A stretch of DNA of 64,000 bases from Cichorium intybus (Eukaryota > Streptophyta > Magnoliopsida > Asterales > Asteraceae), in contig CM042009.1 in NCBI GenBank assembly GCA_023525715.1, positions 126,281,319 to 126,345,318 on the forward strand, in the 5' to 3' direction. The notes under the pieces are model-generated. The model made no database searches. It had not been told where the DNA came from and worked only from the letters and a program-made list of their open reading frames with translations. This document shows positions 35,776-47,223 of this stretch, one piece after another. Within the stretch, counting starts at the first letter, position 1. Each line of letters starts with the position of its first letter. The translations under genes and the position numbers were made by a program.

Positions 35776-36347
35776 AATGCTTTCATTGACCTTCAAACTT
35801 CTCTTGATCTTGGCTTTATGGTCTCCCTCGGTTTCTTCATAATTTGACTTTAAACGCTATTATGGTGTAAGGCTTCTTGCATAGGTCTTGAAATCAGGAC
35901 ATCCAGCTTTGAATTTGACTTTTGACTGAAACTTGGAGTCTGATTCGTCTTCTTCACTTCTTGATCACATATGGTGCAAATGTAGCAACGATAACTGTTT
36001 GAGGAGGAATTCAACGTAGCTTATCACATAGAGTTACGTTTCACCTTTCTCTGGGGTTGAAATGATTGTGTTGAAACTTCAAACTTCACTTCACTATCCA
36101 TTACGTGAAAATCTACATTGTATTGTCTTCGTCGAAAACTGGCGCTTCATGAATCGAATGATGACCAAAAAAAATCTTGTGGGTCATAAAGTCATAACGA
36201 CCCTTCTCGCCACAGTTGTTCAAGGACCCAGCCTTGGCTCAGGAGGAGACTACTCGCAGTATCTGTGTGAACCCGGAGGAACGAACTGCTATTGTTTAAG
36301 TATCGGAGAACTACTCGTGGCCGTTTTGATTTTGGCCCGTGCATACC
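35776..36347 (-). other. Copia-2 3' non-coding region, proximal part
   Basis: No intact frame or envelope-like protein is recognised. A 112-codon open frame on the opposite strand (36062-36400) runs into the solo LTR and is not credible as a gene. Confidence 0.5.
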
Positions 36348-37320
36348 TGACAACGCCTAGTAATATCAAGTATTCTAGACGTTGTTTAGCGGTGTTTTAG
36401 TTAATTTATCCTTCTAAATTGGCTAATATCACTTACTTTTGTGTCAAAGTGCTTAGAAATATTTTTAGTGTAAATGCAGGGGTTTTAGTGCAAATTGGGA
36501 GAAGTTACGGAGAAAAACGGACGAAAAAGAGAATTCAGGAGACATTAGCGTCGCTAACTTTTATGTTAGCGTCTTTAATGTTCGCCAGGATGGAAATCAT
36601 CATTTTCAAGTTTCAGACGTGCGAGGAATCTTCTGGAAGCAAGGATTAGCGCTGCTAACTTCTATGTTAGCGACACTAATTTTCAAAAACGATAAAAGTC
36701 AAGATTTTGAATTTCAAACTCCGAGATATCAGGCTCTAGTAGAGGCGCGCGTCACGGAAAAGCCTTGTCCGCGGCGCGGGAACCCTGTTTTCGCACCACT
36801 ATAATCCCGTCCGACTTTTAGAGCATCCCGGGACGCGAAGGATGGATCCGAAGGCATAATTTCGTCAGTTTTTCAGTGGCAATCAGTAGGTTTGGTTTAT
36901 ATTTAGTTTTTCTATCGTTTTATCAACTCGGTATCGAGGTATTCCGCGATTGGAGTTTCCGTCGATTACTCGATGTTTGTTTGGATTCATAATTTCTGAT
37001 TTCAGTAGTTAAATATTGGTAGTGGATTTGGATTTGATTGTTTGGATATTGGTTTGATGTTTGGTTTTTGATTTATAAAAGTAATCATTCGGTTATCGTT
37101 TCATTTATTATTCGATTTCTCGATCTGCAATCAGATCTGAGATTTGTTTGGTTTTTGTTGAGTTTTGTGTGTTCCCCACGTGTTATTGATCCGCCGTCTA
37201 TAGAGTGACACTATAGCTCAGTTTATCGACTCCACGGTTCGACCCTCACTTCCACTAGCTAGTGAGCTGTAAGGTATTTATCTAGTATTTTTTTATTGCG
37301 TTGACGACTGCGACGTGTCA
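36348..37320 (+). mobile_element. Solo LTR of a Ty3/gypsy-like element (973 bp)
   Basis: Begins TGACAACGCC and ends ACGTGTCA, inverted TGACA/TGTCA termini. It is flanked by ATACC (36343-36347) and ATATC (37321-37325), a target duplication with one mismatch. The 3' part (CCACGGTTCGACCC...TTGACGACTGCGACG) resembles Athila/Tat-type LTR ends in plants, from general knowledge. There is no internal domain. Two imperfect palindromic units TTAGCG..GCTAAC..TTAGCG occur near 36545 and 36647. Confidence 0.7.
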
Positions 37321-38398
37321 ATATCCTAGATCAAAGATCTCAATGAAGTTTAACAAGTTAACAAGTTAACGTGGCTCTTGGCGAGACGTTCAATGGTATC
37401 CAAACTCTACGAAGTGTACCATCCTGGTGCCAATTAGGGTTCTGGTGAAGTATTGGGGTCTCACTGCTATTGTGGTAATCAACAGCAATCACTGACCCGG
37501 AGTTTCGATGTTTCATCAATGCGAGGTAAAGCCACATTAAATCACTAACATCTTTATTAGAAGAAAATATGGGTTAAGAATGGTATGAGCGTGTAATATA
37601 TCTTGGTGCGAGATATACCCATCGGTTAGAGTTGCGATTTGTCATCAATGTATGGTATATTACACTGAGTCATCCAACTCTTAATTAGAAGACTTGTAGG
37701 TAAGAATGGTTGTTGATGTCTCACATTTACTACTGGTGTTGTAGTAAAGATCACTGGCATAGAGTTTCTAAATATCATCATCATTTGGTTTTAAATGATG
37801 AATCGTCTACTTCTTGCATCAGAAAATAGAATGGGTAAGAATGGATTCGTGCGTGTGATAGACTACAGTATGCAATCTAACAATCGACACAGAGTTTGTA
37901 ACTCTCGACTCTGAGTGGCTTAACTCAAAGTGTCTATAAGTTGAGTTTTAGAATATTTGAGGCTAGGTTAAGAAACGTTGTTAGTACTTCATACTCATTG
38001 TGGTGTACCAATGAGAATCATCAGCACATGGTATTTTGTCTCAGCAGTGAGTGGTATAGCTCAGTGCGTCGTTGACGGGTAAGGAATGTCTTAGTGAATC
38101 ACGGTAATAGTGAAACACATCATTGACATGAGAGATTTGGATCTGTATTCCTAATTGGTATAGATCAGAAACATTGACGATCGTGCAAAAAAGTGTAACT
38201 TTTTAAAATATTTTTGGATTTTTACTTTAGAATGGAAAGACATAAAGGAAAAACATATTTTTTGAATTTTAGAATTTTAGAATTTTTTTTATTCTTTTTA
38301 ATTCTCCCCCCAAATTTGTGCATGGAAGAGAATAGCGAAACTAAAAACATGAACAAATTTAACTAAAAACATTTAAAAAATTTACAAAATATGATTTG
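37321..38398 (-). other. Copia-2 3' non-coding region, distal part, with internal polypurine tract
   Basis: Located between the pol stop and the solo LTR. A second polypurine-like tract (minus strand TTTGGGGGGAGAATT, about 38302-38316) lies just downstream of pol, as reported for SIRE-type elements that carry extra sequence between two such tracts. About 37560-38110 contains three or four loose repeats built on GGTAAGAATGG and ACTC..CGAGT motifs. There is no intact envelope-like frame. Confidence 0.5.
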
Positions 38399-38803
38399 TC
38401 AGTCATCGAAACGAATCATTTTGAGAAAACCAACAAGCACATCTAACCGAGCTTTTGCAAAAGGTTTTGTAAACAAATCCGCCACATTGTTATCTGTGTG
38501 GATCTGTTCCAAATGAATAAGTTTTCGCTCGTAGCAATCTCGTATAAAATGAACTTTGATGTCGATGTGCTTGGTTTTAGAATGATGAACAGCGTTTTTA
38601 ACAATTTGGATAGCTGCATCATTGTCACAAAATATGGGAGTGTCAAGAAAGTTCAAACCATAGTTGAGCAGTTGATGTTGCATCCAACTGACTTGAGAAC
38701 AACAAGCCGATGCAGCAACGTATTCAGCTTCAGCTGTTGAAGTTGACAAGGTCTGTTGTTTCTTACACTGCCACGAAATCAGCCTATCTCCCAAAATTGA
38801 CAT
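38399..38803 (-). pseudogene. Copia-2 RNase H C-terminal part
   Basis: 134 codons with typical copia RNase H blocks: LISWQCKKQQTLSTSTAEAEYVA (Glu of the active site), FCDNDAAIQIVKN (Asp), HIDIKVHFIRD and VADLFTKPF. It overlaps the RT frame by a frameshift near 38790, where the upstream SDSNYGGCDIDRKSTSAG block (first Asp) ends. The sequence resembles the SIRE lineage. Confidence 0.85.
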
Positions 38804-39615
38804 CCCGCACTGGTGGATTTCCTGTCAATATCACATCCTCCATAATTGCTATCAGAAAAAGCATATAAGTCAAATTCACGATTCTTAGGACACCATAGAC
38901 CCAATTTCGGTCTCCCTTTAAGGTATCGAAAGATTTGTTTAACAACAATTAAGTAAGAAAGTTTAGGATTGTCCTGACGACGTGCACATTGGCAGACTGC
39001 GAAGACGATATCCGGTCTGCTAGCCATCAGATACATCAGAGAACCAATCATTGAACGATACAAGGTTTGATCGACAGATTGTCCATCTGGATATGATGAT
39101 AACAGAGGTCGCTCAGCCATCAGAGTATTAGCAACTTTCGCATCTTTAAAACCGAACTTCTCCACAATGTCATCGACATACTTTCCTCGATGCAGCAATA
39201 TACTCGTTGATCTTTGACGTACTTGCAACCCTAAGAACATCGTCATCTCCCCCAGAGAACTCATTTCAAATCTCTTCTTCATCACTTGCTCAAAGTCTTT
39301 GCATAGAGCCTCGCTAGTAGATCCAAAAATAATATCGTCCACATAAATCTGAACGATAATTAGATCTGTCTTCTCACGTTTAATGAACAACGTCTGGTCA
39401 ATGGTATACCCGTGTTGCAACAGATGTTTGGTCAGTGTAGCGTACCAAGCCCGAGGAGCCTGATGAAGACTGTAAAGTGCCTTATCCAACTTGTAAACAT
39501 GGTTGGGAAACTTTGAGTCGACAAAACCCGGAGGTTGATCAACATAAATTTCCTCTTTGACTTCGCCGTACAGGAAAGTTGTCTTAACATCCATCTGATA
39601 CACGGTAAAACCCAT
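38779..39615 (-). pseudogene. Copia-2 reverse transcriptase and RNase H start
   Basis: 278 codons: MDVKTTFLYGEVKEEIYV (first catalytic Asp region), LYSLHQAPRAWYATL, YVDDIIFGS (catalytic DD), SSLGEMTMFLGLQV, SMIGSLMYLMASRPDIVF, and DSNYGGCDIDRKSTSAG of RNase H. Separated from the N-terminal RT piece by a stop near 39617. It is intact over most of its length but cannot be expressed as part of a polyprotein. Confidence 0.88.
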
Positions 39616-39624
39616 ATAAGGCGC

Positions 39625-39906
39625 TTATGCTAAGAAGATTCGAATCGCATCCAATCGAGCCACGGGTGCATACACTTCAGTGTAATTGAGACCTTCTATC
39701 TGACTGAAACCGCAAACAACTAGACGTGCCTTATTTCGCACTATCACTCCACTGTCGTCTTGTTTGTTGCGAAATACCCATATTGTGTCTAGAGACTTTT
39801 TCTGTTCGGGTAGTTCCACCAGCTGCCAAACTTTCAGTTTTTCGAATTGGTTCAGCTCTTCATGCATTGCGTCAACCCAGCTTGGTTCATTTAGTGCCAT
39901 CTCCAC
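39625..39906 (-). pseudogene. Copia-2 RT N-terminal piece
   Basis: 93 codons with WVDAMHEELNQFEKLKVWQLVE, KARLVVCGFSQIEG and YAPVARLDAIRI, the standard opening of copia RT. It is followed by a stop and then the main RT frame. Confidence 0.85.
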
Positions 39907-39953
39907 ATTCTTCGGCTCGATTTGCGAAATGAAGCATGAGTAGAGATACTCGT

Positions 39954-40601
39954 TTACATGACCGCTTGACTTCTGGTCTGGACCCCATCCGTCAGAGAGC
40001 CAATAACGTTTTCAATTGGGTGATCGTGCTGAATTCTAGAGGGGATAACATGCTCGAGCGCTTTAGAAGAAACTGGAAGATTCTTTATGTTCTCAACTCT
40101 GCCTACGGCCGAATCACCTCTATCAGATGTTCTGAAATCGTATGAGGCGCATGCCACATACTCATCCGGAATTCTCTTAGTAAAGAGAGAGTACATGAGT
40201 GTTGAATTGAACAGTCCTGTAGGGTCAGAGTTGATGACTCCTTCTTGAGTGGCAATTTCTTCAACAGCTGGTGGTTCGTCAACAATCATTAGAGAATCAG
40301 CAGGAGTGTGAACAATCACGATAGGGGAATCATGAGATGCACCGTCGTTCAAAATTGTAGATTCATCAATTATCACAGACGGTTTGATAGGATTAGCAAT
40401 AACTTTGTCATCTTCATCTCTATTGATTCCACTCGGGCCTGGTTGTGTACCCGAGACATCATCAGAAAGCAAATAAAACGGTTTAAATAATTCAGCATAA
40501 TTAAACAACCAGTCAGGACCGACTCGGGCATCCGTCTCATTTTCCTCCAGCCAATGCACAACAAAGGATTCCAATATCTGCTTGGTGACCTTGTTGTACA
40601 C
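39954..40601 (-). pseudogene. Copia-2 integrase-RT linker
   Basis: About 215 codons of low-complexity acidic sequence between integrase and RT, preceded by a frame at about 40602-40760 resembling the integrase C-terminal region (HLKATPKFNSKADDCYFVGYA-like block broken by frameshift). Such variable linkers are common in copia polyproteins. No catalytic motif is present. Confidence 0.6.
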
Positions 40602-40826
40602 TCGATAATCAGTGCGACCCGCATACCCAACAAAGTAACAATCATCAGCTTTAGAATTGAACTTTGGAGTGGCTTTAAGATGAAGAAGGGTGCATGGACA
40701 TCCAAAAGTGCGGAAATGTGCAACAGTCGGTTTGTGGCCGTAGAGGATTTAATATGGAGTTTTCATGTGACGCTTGTTGATTAAAATCTGATTCTGAACA
40801 TAACAGGCTGTATTAATAGCTTCAGC

Positions 40827-41027
40827 CTAGAAGAACACCGGCAGCTTAGAATCACATAGCATGGTACGAGCAGCATCAATTAACGTTTGATTTCTGTGCT
40901 CAGCAACACCGTTTTGTTGTGGTGTCCGAGCAGCACTATATTGCCGCTGCACTCCCTTTTCTACACATAATTGATCCAACACGACATTCTTTAACTCAGT
41001 TCCATTGTCGCCTCTGATTCCCTTCAC
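40827..41027 (-). pseudogene. Copia-2 integrase core fragment
   Basis: 66 codons: IRGDNGTELKNVVL (second catalytic Asp) and TPQQNGVAEHRNQTL (catalytic Glu, in VAEH where most copia elements have VAER). Flanking stops cut it from the N-terminal integrase part at 41099. Confidence 0.85.
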
Positions 41028-41098
41028 CTTCTGATTAGTCTGATTTTCAATTAAAGTGATGAATCTCTTGACCAGTTATGCAGTCTCACTCTTATTCT

Positions 41099-41842
41099 TC
41101 AAAAAGAAAACCCAAGTAAAACGTGAGTAATCATCAATAATAACCAAACAATAAGAGCTTTTGTTAAAATACTCAGAACATTAACAGGACCAAAGAGATC
41201 CATATGAAGTAGTTGAAGGAGCGAGTCAATGGAGGTGACCAGTTTGGGCTTGTGCCGCTTCCGATGATGCTTTCCATGCGCACAGGCTACACACTTCTCG
41301 AAGGTGATAAAGTATTTAATTGGCAACCCCCGAACGAGATCATTCTTGGCAAGAAGATTTAGATTATTTGCATTGGCGTGACCGAGACGACGATGCCATA
41401 ACATGGCATTCTGTTCAGAGACTTTGGAGAACAAGCAAGTAACGTTCTCAGGAGTCTTATGATTCATATCAATGATGTAGGCGTTGCTTCTGTGTTCAGA
41501 TCTCACTAGAATCCACTCTTCCGGTATGACAACACCAGGCTTTAGAATCAGACATTCTTTCTTAGTGAAGTGAGTCGAAAAATCTCTGTCGCAGATTTGA
41601 GAAATGCTCAGCAGACTATGCTTTAGTTCTGGAACGAAGTTGACATTTTCGAATTTCAACACACCGTTTGTCATGGTCCCCATCTGCGTGATATTCCCTT
41701 TCTCTCGTCCTGCAAAAGAAACATACCCTCCGTTAATGTTTTGAATGTCGTGCAATTGGGATATGTCTCCTGTCATGTGCCTGGAACAACCACTATCAAC
41801 ATACCAAGGTCTGATGATATTCCTCCATAATTGTTCCTGCAC
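41099..41842 (-). pseudogene. Copia-2 protease and integrase N-terminus
   Basis: 247 codons. Protease motif YVDSGCSRHMTGD near residue 14, then the gag-pre-integrase zinc region with HRRLGHANANNLNLL and CVACAHGKHHRKRHK (HHCC), followed by the start of the catalytic core (LHMDLFGPVNVLS, first catalytic Asp). The frame then decays. Confidence 0.85.
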
Positions 41843-41949
41843 AAGATGTGGGATTAATTAGATTTGGGCACCCAGTCCATTCAGAAACTGGGTTGACCCT
41901 TACTATCAACACATGAAACATGTTCTAAACTCATATCTTGCTTGTCAAA

Positions 41950-42688
41950 TCATGATGAATTTACAGAACTCTTTGGAATGCTGCCTTTGGGAACCCATCT
42001 GTAATGAGATTTAAATCTTTTGTCTTTTGACCAGAGGGGAGCATTAGCATTAGATTTTGAATCAGGACTACCCTTAGATTTAGGTCTATATTGCAAATGT
42101 GGACTAGAGGATGATCCTTGAGATGACTTAGACCTCACCAAATTTGGTTTGGTACAGTTATCTCTCGAAGCAGTCCCTTTGTCCTTGGGAGTTAGATTCT
42201 TGAACTTGGCATTATTCCAATAAACATTTCATGACCTTGACCTCGAGGGTTTTCTTTTATAAGATCTCCCTCTTGGCACGTTCTGCCAGTTTTGTTCATG
42301 GTGAGGAGCATACAAGTATTTAGGACAATTTCTGACAATATGACCTGGAGTCCCACAGTTAAAGCATGTTTGTCTTTTCAAAGGGGCTTGAATGGAACTT
42401 GGTCATGGTCCAGATTGTTTTACAGAATTTCCACAAGCACACATACATGTAACAGATTTTTTTAACAAAATTCTTTGGCCTAAATTTTTTTAAAATAACA
42501 TCACCACAATTTTTCGAATGAGCAACAAATTTAGAGTCTTGTTTCACACAGTTATTTAAAGCAGAAGAAATTGAAATATTAGTCTTAGAATAATGTTCAT
42601 AAAAAATAGAGTCAATATTGTCCTCCTTGTCCTCATCCTCCACTATCACTTTATCTGCACATGAGGTAAAAGCATCAATATTGTTCAC
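41950..42688 (-). pseudogene. Copia-2 gag C-terminal region with second zinc knuckle
   Basis: Pieces at 42359-42688 and 41950-42141 joined by broken frame. Between them (42325-42366) the minus strand encodes CFNCGTPGHIVRNC, a CCHC knuckle. A basic, serine-rich stretch follows towards protease. Extra knuckles in a long gag are typical of SIRE-like elements. Confidence 0.7.
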
Positions 42689-42727
42689 TTTAACACTCTC
42701 AATGATGCTGGATGGATCATTCTGAAC

Positions 42728-43333
42728 TTAACTGGATACAATGGGCTGCTCTATTTCTTGGGTTTTAAGGGGAGGGGTGTAGTTATCATTAAAAGGTGGT
42801 GGAACATTTTTATACCCAAAACCCTCACCATGTTTGTTTTGCCATTTTAACTGATGTTCAATCATAGATTCAACAATTGTACTTGATGCATCGAATTTTT
42901 TAATATTAAAATCAACATCATTATATTTGGCCTTCAATGCATCAAGTTCGGCAGTTAAACTGGCAATTTTCTCTTTAGCAAATAAATGATGACAACATTT
43001 TTCACTATATTCTTGTTTAATTTTCTTTAAGTCCTTTGTTTGATCTTCTACCTTTTCTATCAAGGGTTTCTGTTTTTTTAGATTATAAATGTCATTTTTC
43101 ATGTCAAAAACTTCTCTAACTAGATTATCATTGTGTTCATGATATTTAGCAATTTTATCTACACAAGAGTTAGAACAAGAAACTTCACTAACCTCTTTTG
43201 TTGCGGAAGTGGTGGAGACCATGAAAGCAAACTGCAGCTCCATCATTCGTTCTTCTGCCAAATCTGCATCCTCATCAGCTTCAATCTGGGCTAAGTGAGC
43301 TCCTCCATCTTCAGTAAGGTTCAGGGACTGCAT
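42728..43333 (-). pseudogene. Copia-2 gag coiled-coil segment
   Basis: 201 codons rich in K, E, D and L, with heptad-like spacing at about residues 70-135 (predicted coiled coil), followed by HQLKWQNKHGEGFGY and a proline-rich stretch. It corresponds to the extended gag C-terminus of SIRE/Maximus elements. A stop at 43352-43354 separates it from the knuckle-containing piece. Confidence 0.7.
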
Positions 43334-43354
43334 CTGGTCCTCCCATGAGAACTG

Positions 43355-43825
43355 CTAAGCCACCATAGCTCTCTCAGTGTTTTGAGGAGCATCACGGTTG
43401 TTTCCAGTTGGCACCAGGGTACTTTCAGCATTGTTGTTTTCCACCCTTGGCTTGGTGCACTCATGAGCAAAATGTCGTGGCTCATGACAACTGAAGCACC
43501 TCAGCTTGCTTTTGTTGAAGCCCACCTTCTTGTCTACATTCGCTCCCCAGTTGTTTCTTCCAGTTTGCTGAGTGAACTTTTTCGCCCTGAATACCGCCAT
43601 AGCAATTTGCCAGGAGATATCCATTTTCTCAACATCTTCAGGGTGGATCTGATCAAGATTTCCAATCATGACTGGCTGAACTAGTTCACTAGGAACGAAA
43701 GCATTGTAATAATTCATGAGACCAGCCATCAAAGCCATGTTTTCTTTAGCTCCCTTGGCAGCAGCTGGAGCTGGAGAGGTTGATTTGGTAGCAGGGCTTG
43801 GAGTAGAAGGGGCTGGAGATGACAT
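43355..43825 (-). pseudogene. Copia-2 gag middle part with first zinc knuckle
   Basis: 156 codons with a low-complexity S/P/A start and a CCHC knuckle CFSCHEPRHFAHEC near residue 116. The glycine before the knuckle His is replaced by R, an unusual change. The piece continues the gag frame from 52300-52683 across the Gypsy-2 insertion (a TAA lies just after the junction). Confidence 0.8.
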
Positions 43826-43860
43826 CGGTAGACTGGAGGGTGGAGGAACATGTTATGCAG

Positions 43861-46397
43861 TGTAACGCCAAGATACTCTTTTTATATAATTATAATAAAA
43901 AGGGTAAAATGGTCATTTTACCTTGGAAGGGTAAATTGGTCTTTTGGACAGAAAAGTATTTGGTTTGAAATAATATTTTGAGTTTTGAACTTAAAATGTT
44001 ATAAAAATTGATTTTTGGTCGTTTTACCGCAAAAGGGTAATTTGGTCATTTGACCAAGTCAACGACCAATTATGTAAAAATATTGTTGTTAGTGGCAAAT
44101 GTGTAAAGAATGAAAGTTTTATTGTTATAAAACTTGATTTTGTGGTCAAAGTTCAAGAAAATGAACTTTAGGACCAAAAATGTAAAATTTTGGGGTATAA
44201 ATATAAGAGAGTTGACTCTCTCTTTGACTAGCCATTGTGCAGCAACAGGAGAAGGCTTGGAGAGGCTATTTTCTACAGGAAATCATGAGGAGAAACAAGA
44301 ACTTGAATCAATTGTTGGAAGATGATGATTCCAAGAAAATAAGGTTAGTAATTGACTTTTTAAGTCAAACTCTTGATTGTGTTCTTGGTTTGGTATTTTA
44401 GAAACTGAAATTTGTACATTTCAGTTATGATTATGTGGTTTAAATGGTTTATTACTTCCATTAAGTCATGCTAGAAAGGACTTAACTCAAGATAATGGAA
44501 GTAGGTTGTTATTGTTGATGAATTTGAAGTTTTGGGGTTTTGGGACTAAGAACCCTAATTCTTCATTTTGATTGATTTAGTTGTTTTGAATGGTTGAAAA
44601 CCTTGTTAGAGTATAAGGTTTTAGCCTAGAAACAAACCCCAATCGATTAAGGACTGGATTAAGGACTTAATGGTCCAAAACTGCTTGCTACAGTGCATAA
44701 ATCGCGACTGTCCAGGGGGTCTGCCCAGGCGCAGGGCGCAGTGCGCCCAGGATCAGGGCGGGGTGCGCCCAGGCGCAGTGCGCCTGATACCTGGCGCAGT
44801 GCGCCTCCAAGCAGGGGCCAGGCAGGGGACTTCCGACTAGCTAACTTTCGTTTGGCTTGTCCGTTTTAGCTCAAATTGGGACCATAGGCTCGTTATGGTC
44901 TGAAAAGTTTGGGAAAATTATTAAGTTAAGTTTTCGACCCCTCGGGGGCACTGTAGACCGACTCGAATGCCTCGGTGAATAGTAAAATTCACAAAAAGTT
45001 AGTAAACGGAAAGTTTATTAACTAGGCATTGTTTGTAATGATATTGTATTGAACTCTATTGTATTAGAGTCAATTGAAATGATTATTAACCTATTATCAT
45101 TTGGTATATAAATGAATATATAGGTTTGGGACAAAATGGTTGTGGTGCACGCAAAGGCAAGAAACAACCGGGATATAAATGCGGCTAACATCCAGGTGAG
45201 TAATCTCACTGATATCATGTGTGATATATGATGATTGAATTGTTACAGGTTGAAACGGCTTCGAGGGACGAAAATGACAAGTGTAAAAAAATATGTAAAA
45301 GACAACACCAGATAAGCCGTGAGTCATTGCGATGACAAGAACGGAACTGTGAGTCAATACCTATATATATACACTATGATATGACTCCGGTGCGGCCTTC
45401 GGGCTATGTCTCCGATGCTTGGTGCGGCCTTCGGGCTATGTCTCCGATGCTTGGTGCGGCCTTCGGGCTATGATTTTGGTGCGGCCTTCGGGCTATGATT
45501 CTGGTGCGGCCTTCGGGCTATGATTTTGGTGCGGCCTTCGGGCTATGATTTTGGTGCGGCCTTCGGGCTATGATTCTGTGCCTTCGGGCTATGATTCTGG
45601 TGCGGCCTTTGGGCTATGATATTTTGGTGCGGCCTTCGGGCTATGATATTCTGGATGCTATATCCAACTGGTGCGGCCTGCGGGCTATGATTCACATGTT
45701 AGAAATGATTGATACGGCTTGTACAGCCACGACAAATGATATGACTTATATAGTCATGATATATAGTATAGTCAGGTATGACTATGAAAGATGGGACAGA
45801 AATGATTTGAAAGGTATGCAAATAACAGGCTGGATGAAATGAAGTGTACAATTATCTGATGTGATTTGAAAATCACATGATATCACGATTAAGCCGGTAA
45901 GGCTATGCAGTAGGATATGAAATCCTAAGATACATACGATTAGCCGGTAAGGCTAGCAGTCTGGGTCCAATATCCAGACAGTTATACACGTTTGGCCAGG
46001 AAAGGCTATAAAATGGTATTTGACATTGACAGATGAAATGATAGATATATGTATCATATATAGAGAATTATATATGGATGTATTTATTGTACACGTTATT
46101 TGCAGATATGATTACTCACTGAGCTTTGTAGCTCATACCGTTTGTTAAATGTCCCTGCAGGTTAGCATAACCCTAGTAAGGGTAAGAATAAAGTCCGTGA
46201 CTCTTGAAGTGGGACTTGTAGATGCTGTCTGTAGCAGCCCGGCTTTAAAGGAGATTTGGTATTTTATACTCTCCTTGATACACTTGTACCCGTTTTTATT
46301 AAAATATACCCCTTTTGTAATGGTTTTATGTATTGAAACCTTGGTTTTAAATGAAAAATTTTTCAGGGGTGTTTTGTTTTAAAAGTCGGGTGTTACA
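43861..46397 (+). repeat. Gypsy-2 5' LTR
   Basis: 2,537 bp, TGTAACGCC...GGGTGTTACA. It includes a TATAAATATAAG box (44196-44207) and a GC-rich stretch of GCGCAGTGCGCC motifs (44730-44810). A 25-bp minisatellite follows at about 45390-45690. Short open frames inside it are not genes. Confidence 0.9.
45390..45690. repeat. 25-bp minisatellite GGTGCGGCCTTCGGGCTATGA
   Basis: About eleven copies of GGTGCGGCCTTCGGGCTATG, mostly spaced 25 bp by TTTT or TTCT, with the first copies spaced by TCTCCGATGCTT. It is repeated in the 3' LTR at about 51285-51590 with the same variants, so it predates the insertion. It is not CRISPR-like: the spacers are nearly constant and the genome is eukaryotic. Confidence 0.9.
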
Positions 46398-46400
46398 AGT

Positions 46401-46412
46401 TGGTATCAGAGC
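46401..46412 (+). other. Gypsy-2 primer binding site (tRNA-iMet)
   Basis: TGGTATCAGAGC, 3 bp after the 5' LTR end. It is intact despite the decayed coding region, as expected if cis-acting signals are still under selection for mobilisation. Confidence 0.9.
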
Positions 46413-47223
46413 CGTGGTTTAAGTGAACTAGGTGTTTATAGAGTAGATTCCTGGACTTAAACCCTGAGATAGTAGCCATGATGCATAGTTAGGTGTATAT
46501 AGTTGTTATTATACATATATAACCTAACTGTTGCTAACTTCTGACGTATAAGAAGTGTGAACTGTAAAACTCCTCGGGAGACATTTAGGGCGCGAAGCTC
46601 TAGGAAATGGACCAACCCTTCTCAAGACTCCGTTGTACGTGGAGCAAAAAGGGGACGAAAAGCAGAAAAATCCACATGACAAGCAGTAGTAGCTGTAGTG
46701 GTCAGAAAAAGAAATCGGTTGCTCACCTTGGTTGATATTCAAGGTGAAAGAACAGTAGTTGAGACTACAAGAAAAGCAGAAATATTAGTGGACTTCTCGG
46801 AAGATGTTAAAACGAATTAGGTCTAGCCTCGAAGGGAAGGGACCAGAACAAAAAAATGATGTGGTATAAAAGTGCAGGAAAGGCACTTGGAATATTTTAG
46901 AGTTGAGACTCTATAGTTGGCATGCTGAAATTGCAGAAAATGGGAGCAAATTGCTCGAGTTTGTTGTATGGGACGGAAGTGGTTCCAGCGTGGAACTATA
47001 GATCACTTCCTTATGAAATACTCACATGCTAAATGTGGAGTAACGGGTAATGAACCCAGGAAAGAAAGAAGAAATGAACGGTCAAAAAGGACCAATGGTA
47101 CCTTGAGCATTCCAGCAGATTGTGGAAGAAGCTCGTGAGGAGACTGATATGATCTCCGCTATAATTGTTATGAATATAACTCGTGTATGTTATATTTGAT
47201 CCATAAAGCTATGCTTTGGATCG

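Noticed and set aside
35776..38398. Envelope-like gene of the SIRE type
   Set aside because: The expected position was read on both strands; only short broken frames and a solo LTR are present.
44134..44325. 63-codon frame at the start of the Gypsy-2 LTRs (also 50030-50221)
   Set aside because: It lies over the LTR TATA box and leader and is present only as part of the LTR; no domain.
45390..45690. CRISPR-like regular repeats
   Set aside because: Spacers are 4-12 bp and almost constant, the tract is inside an LTR and duplicated in its partner, and the genome is a plant.
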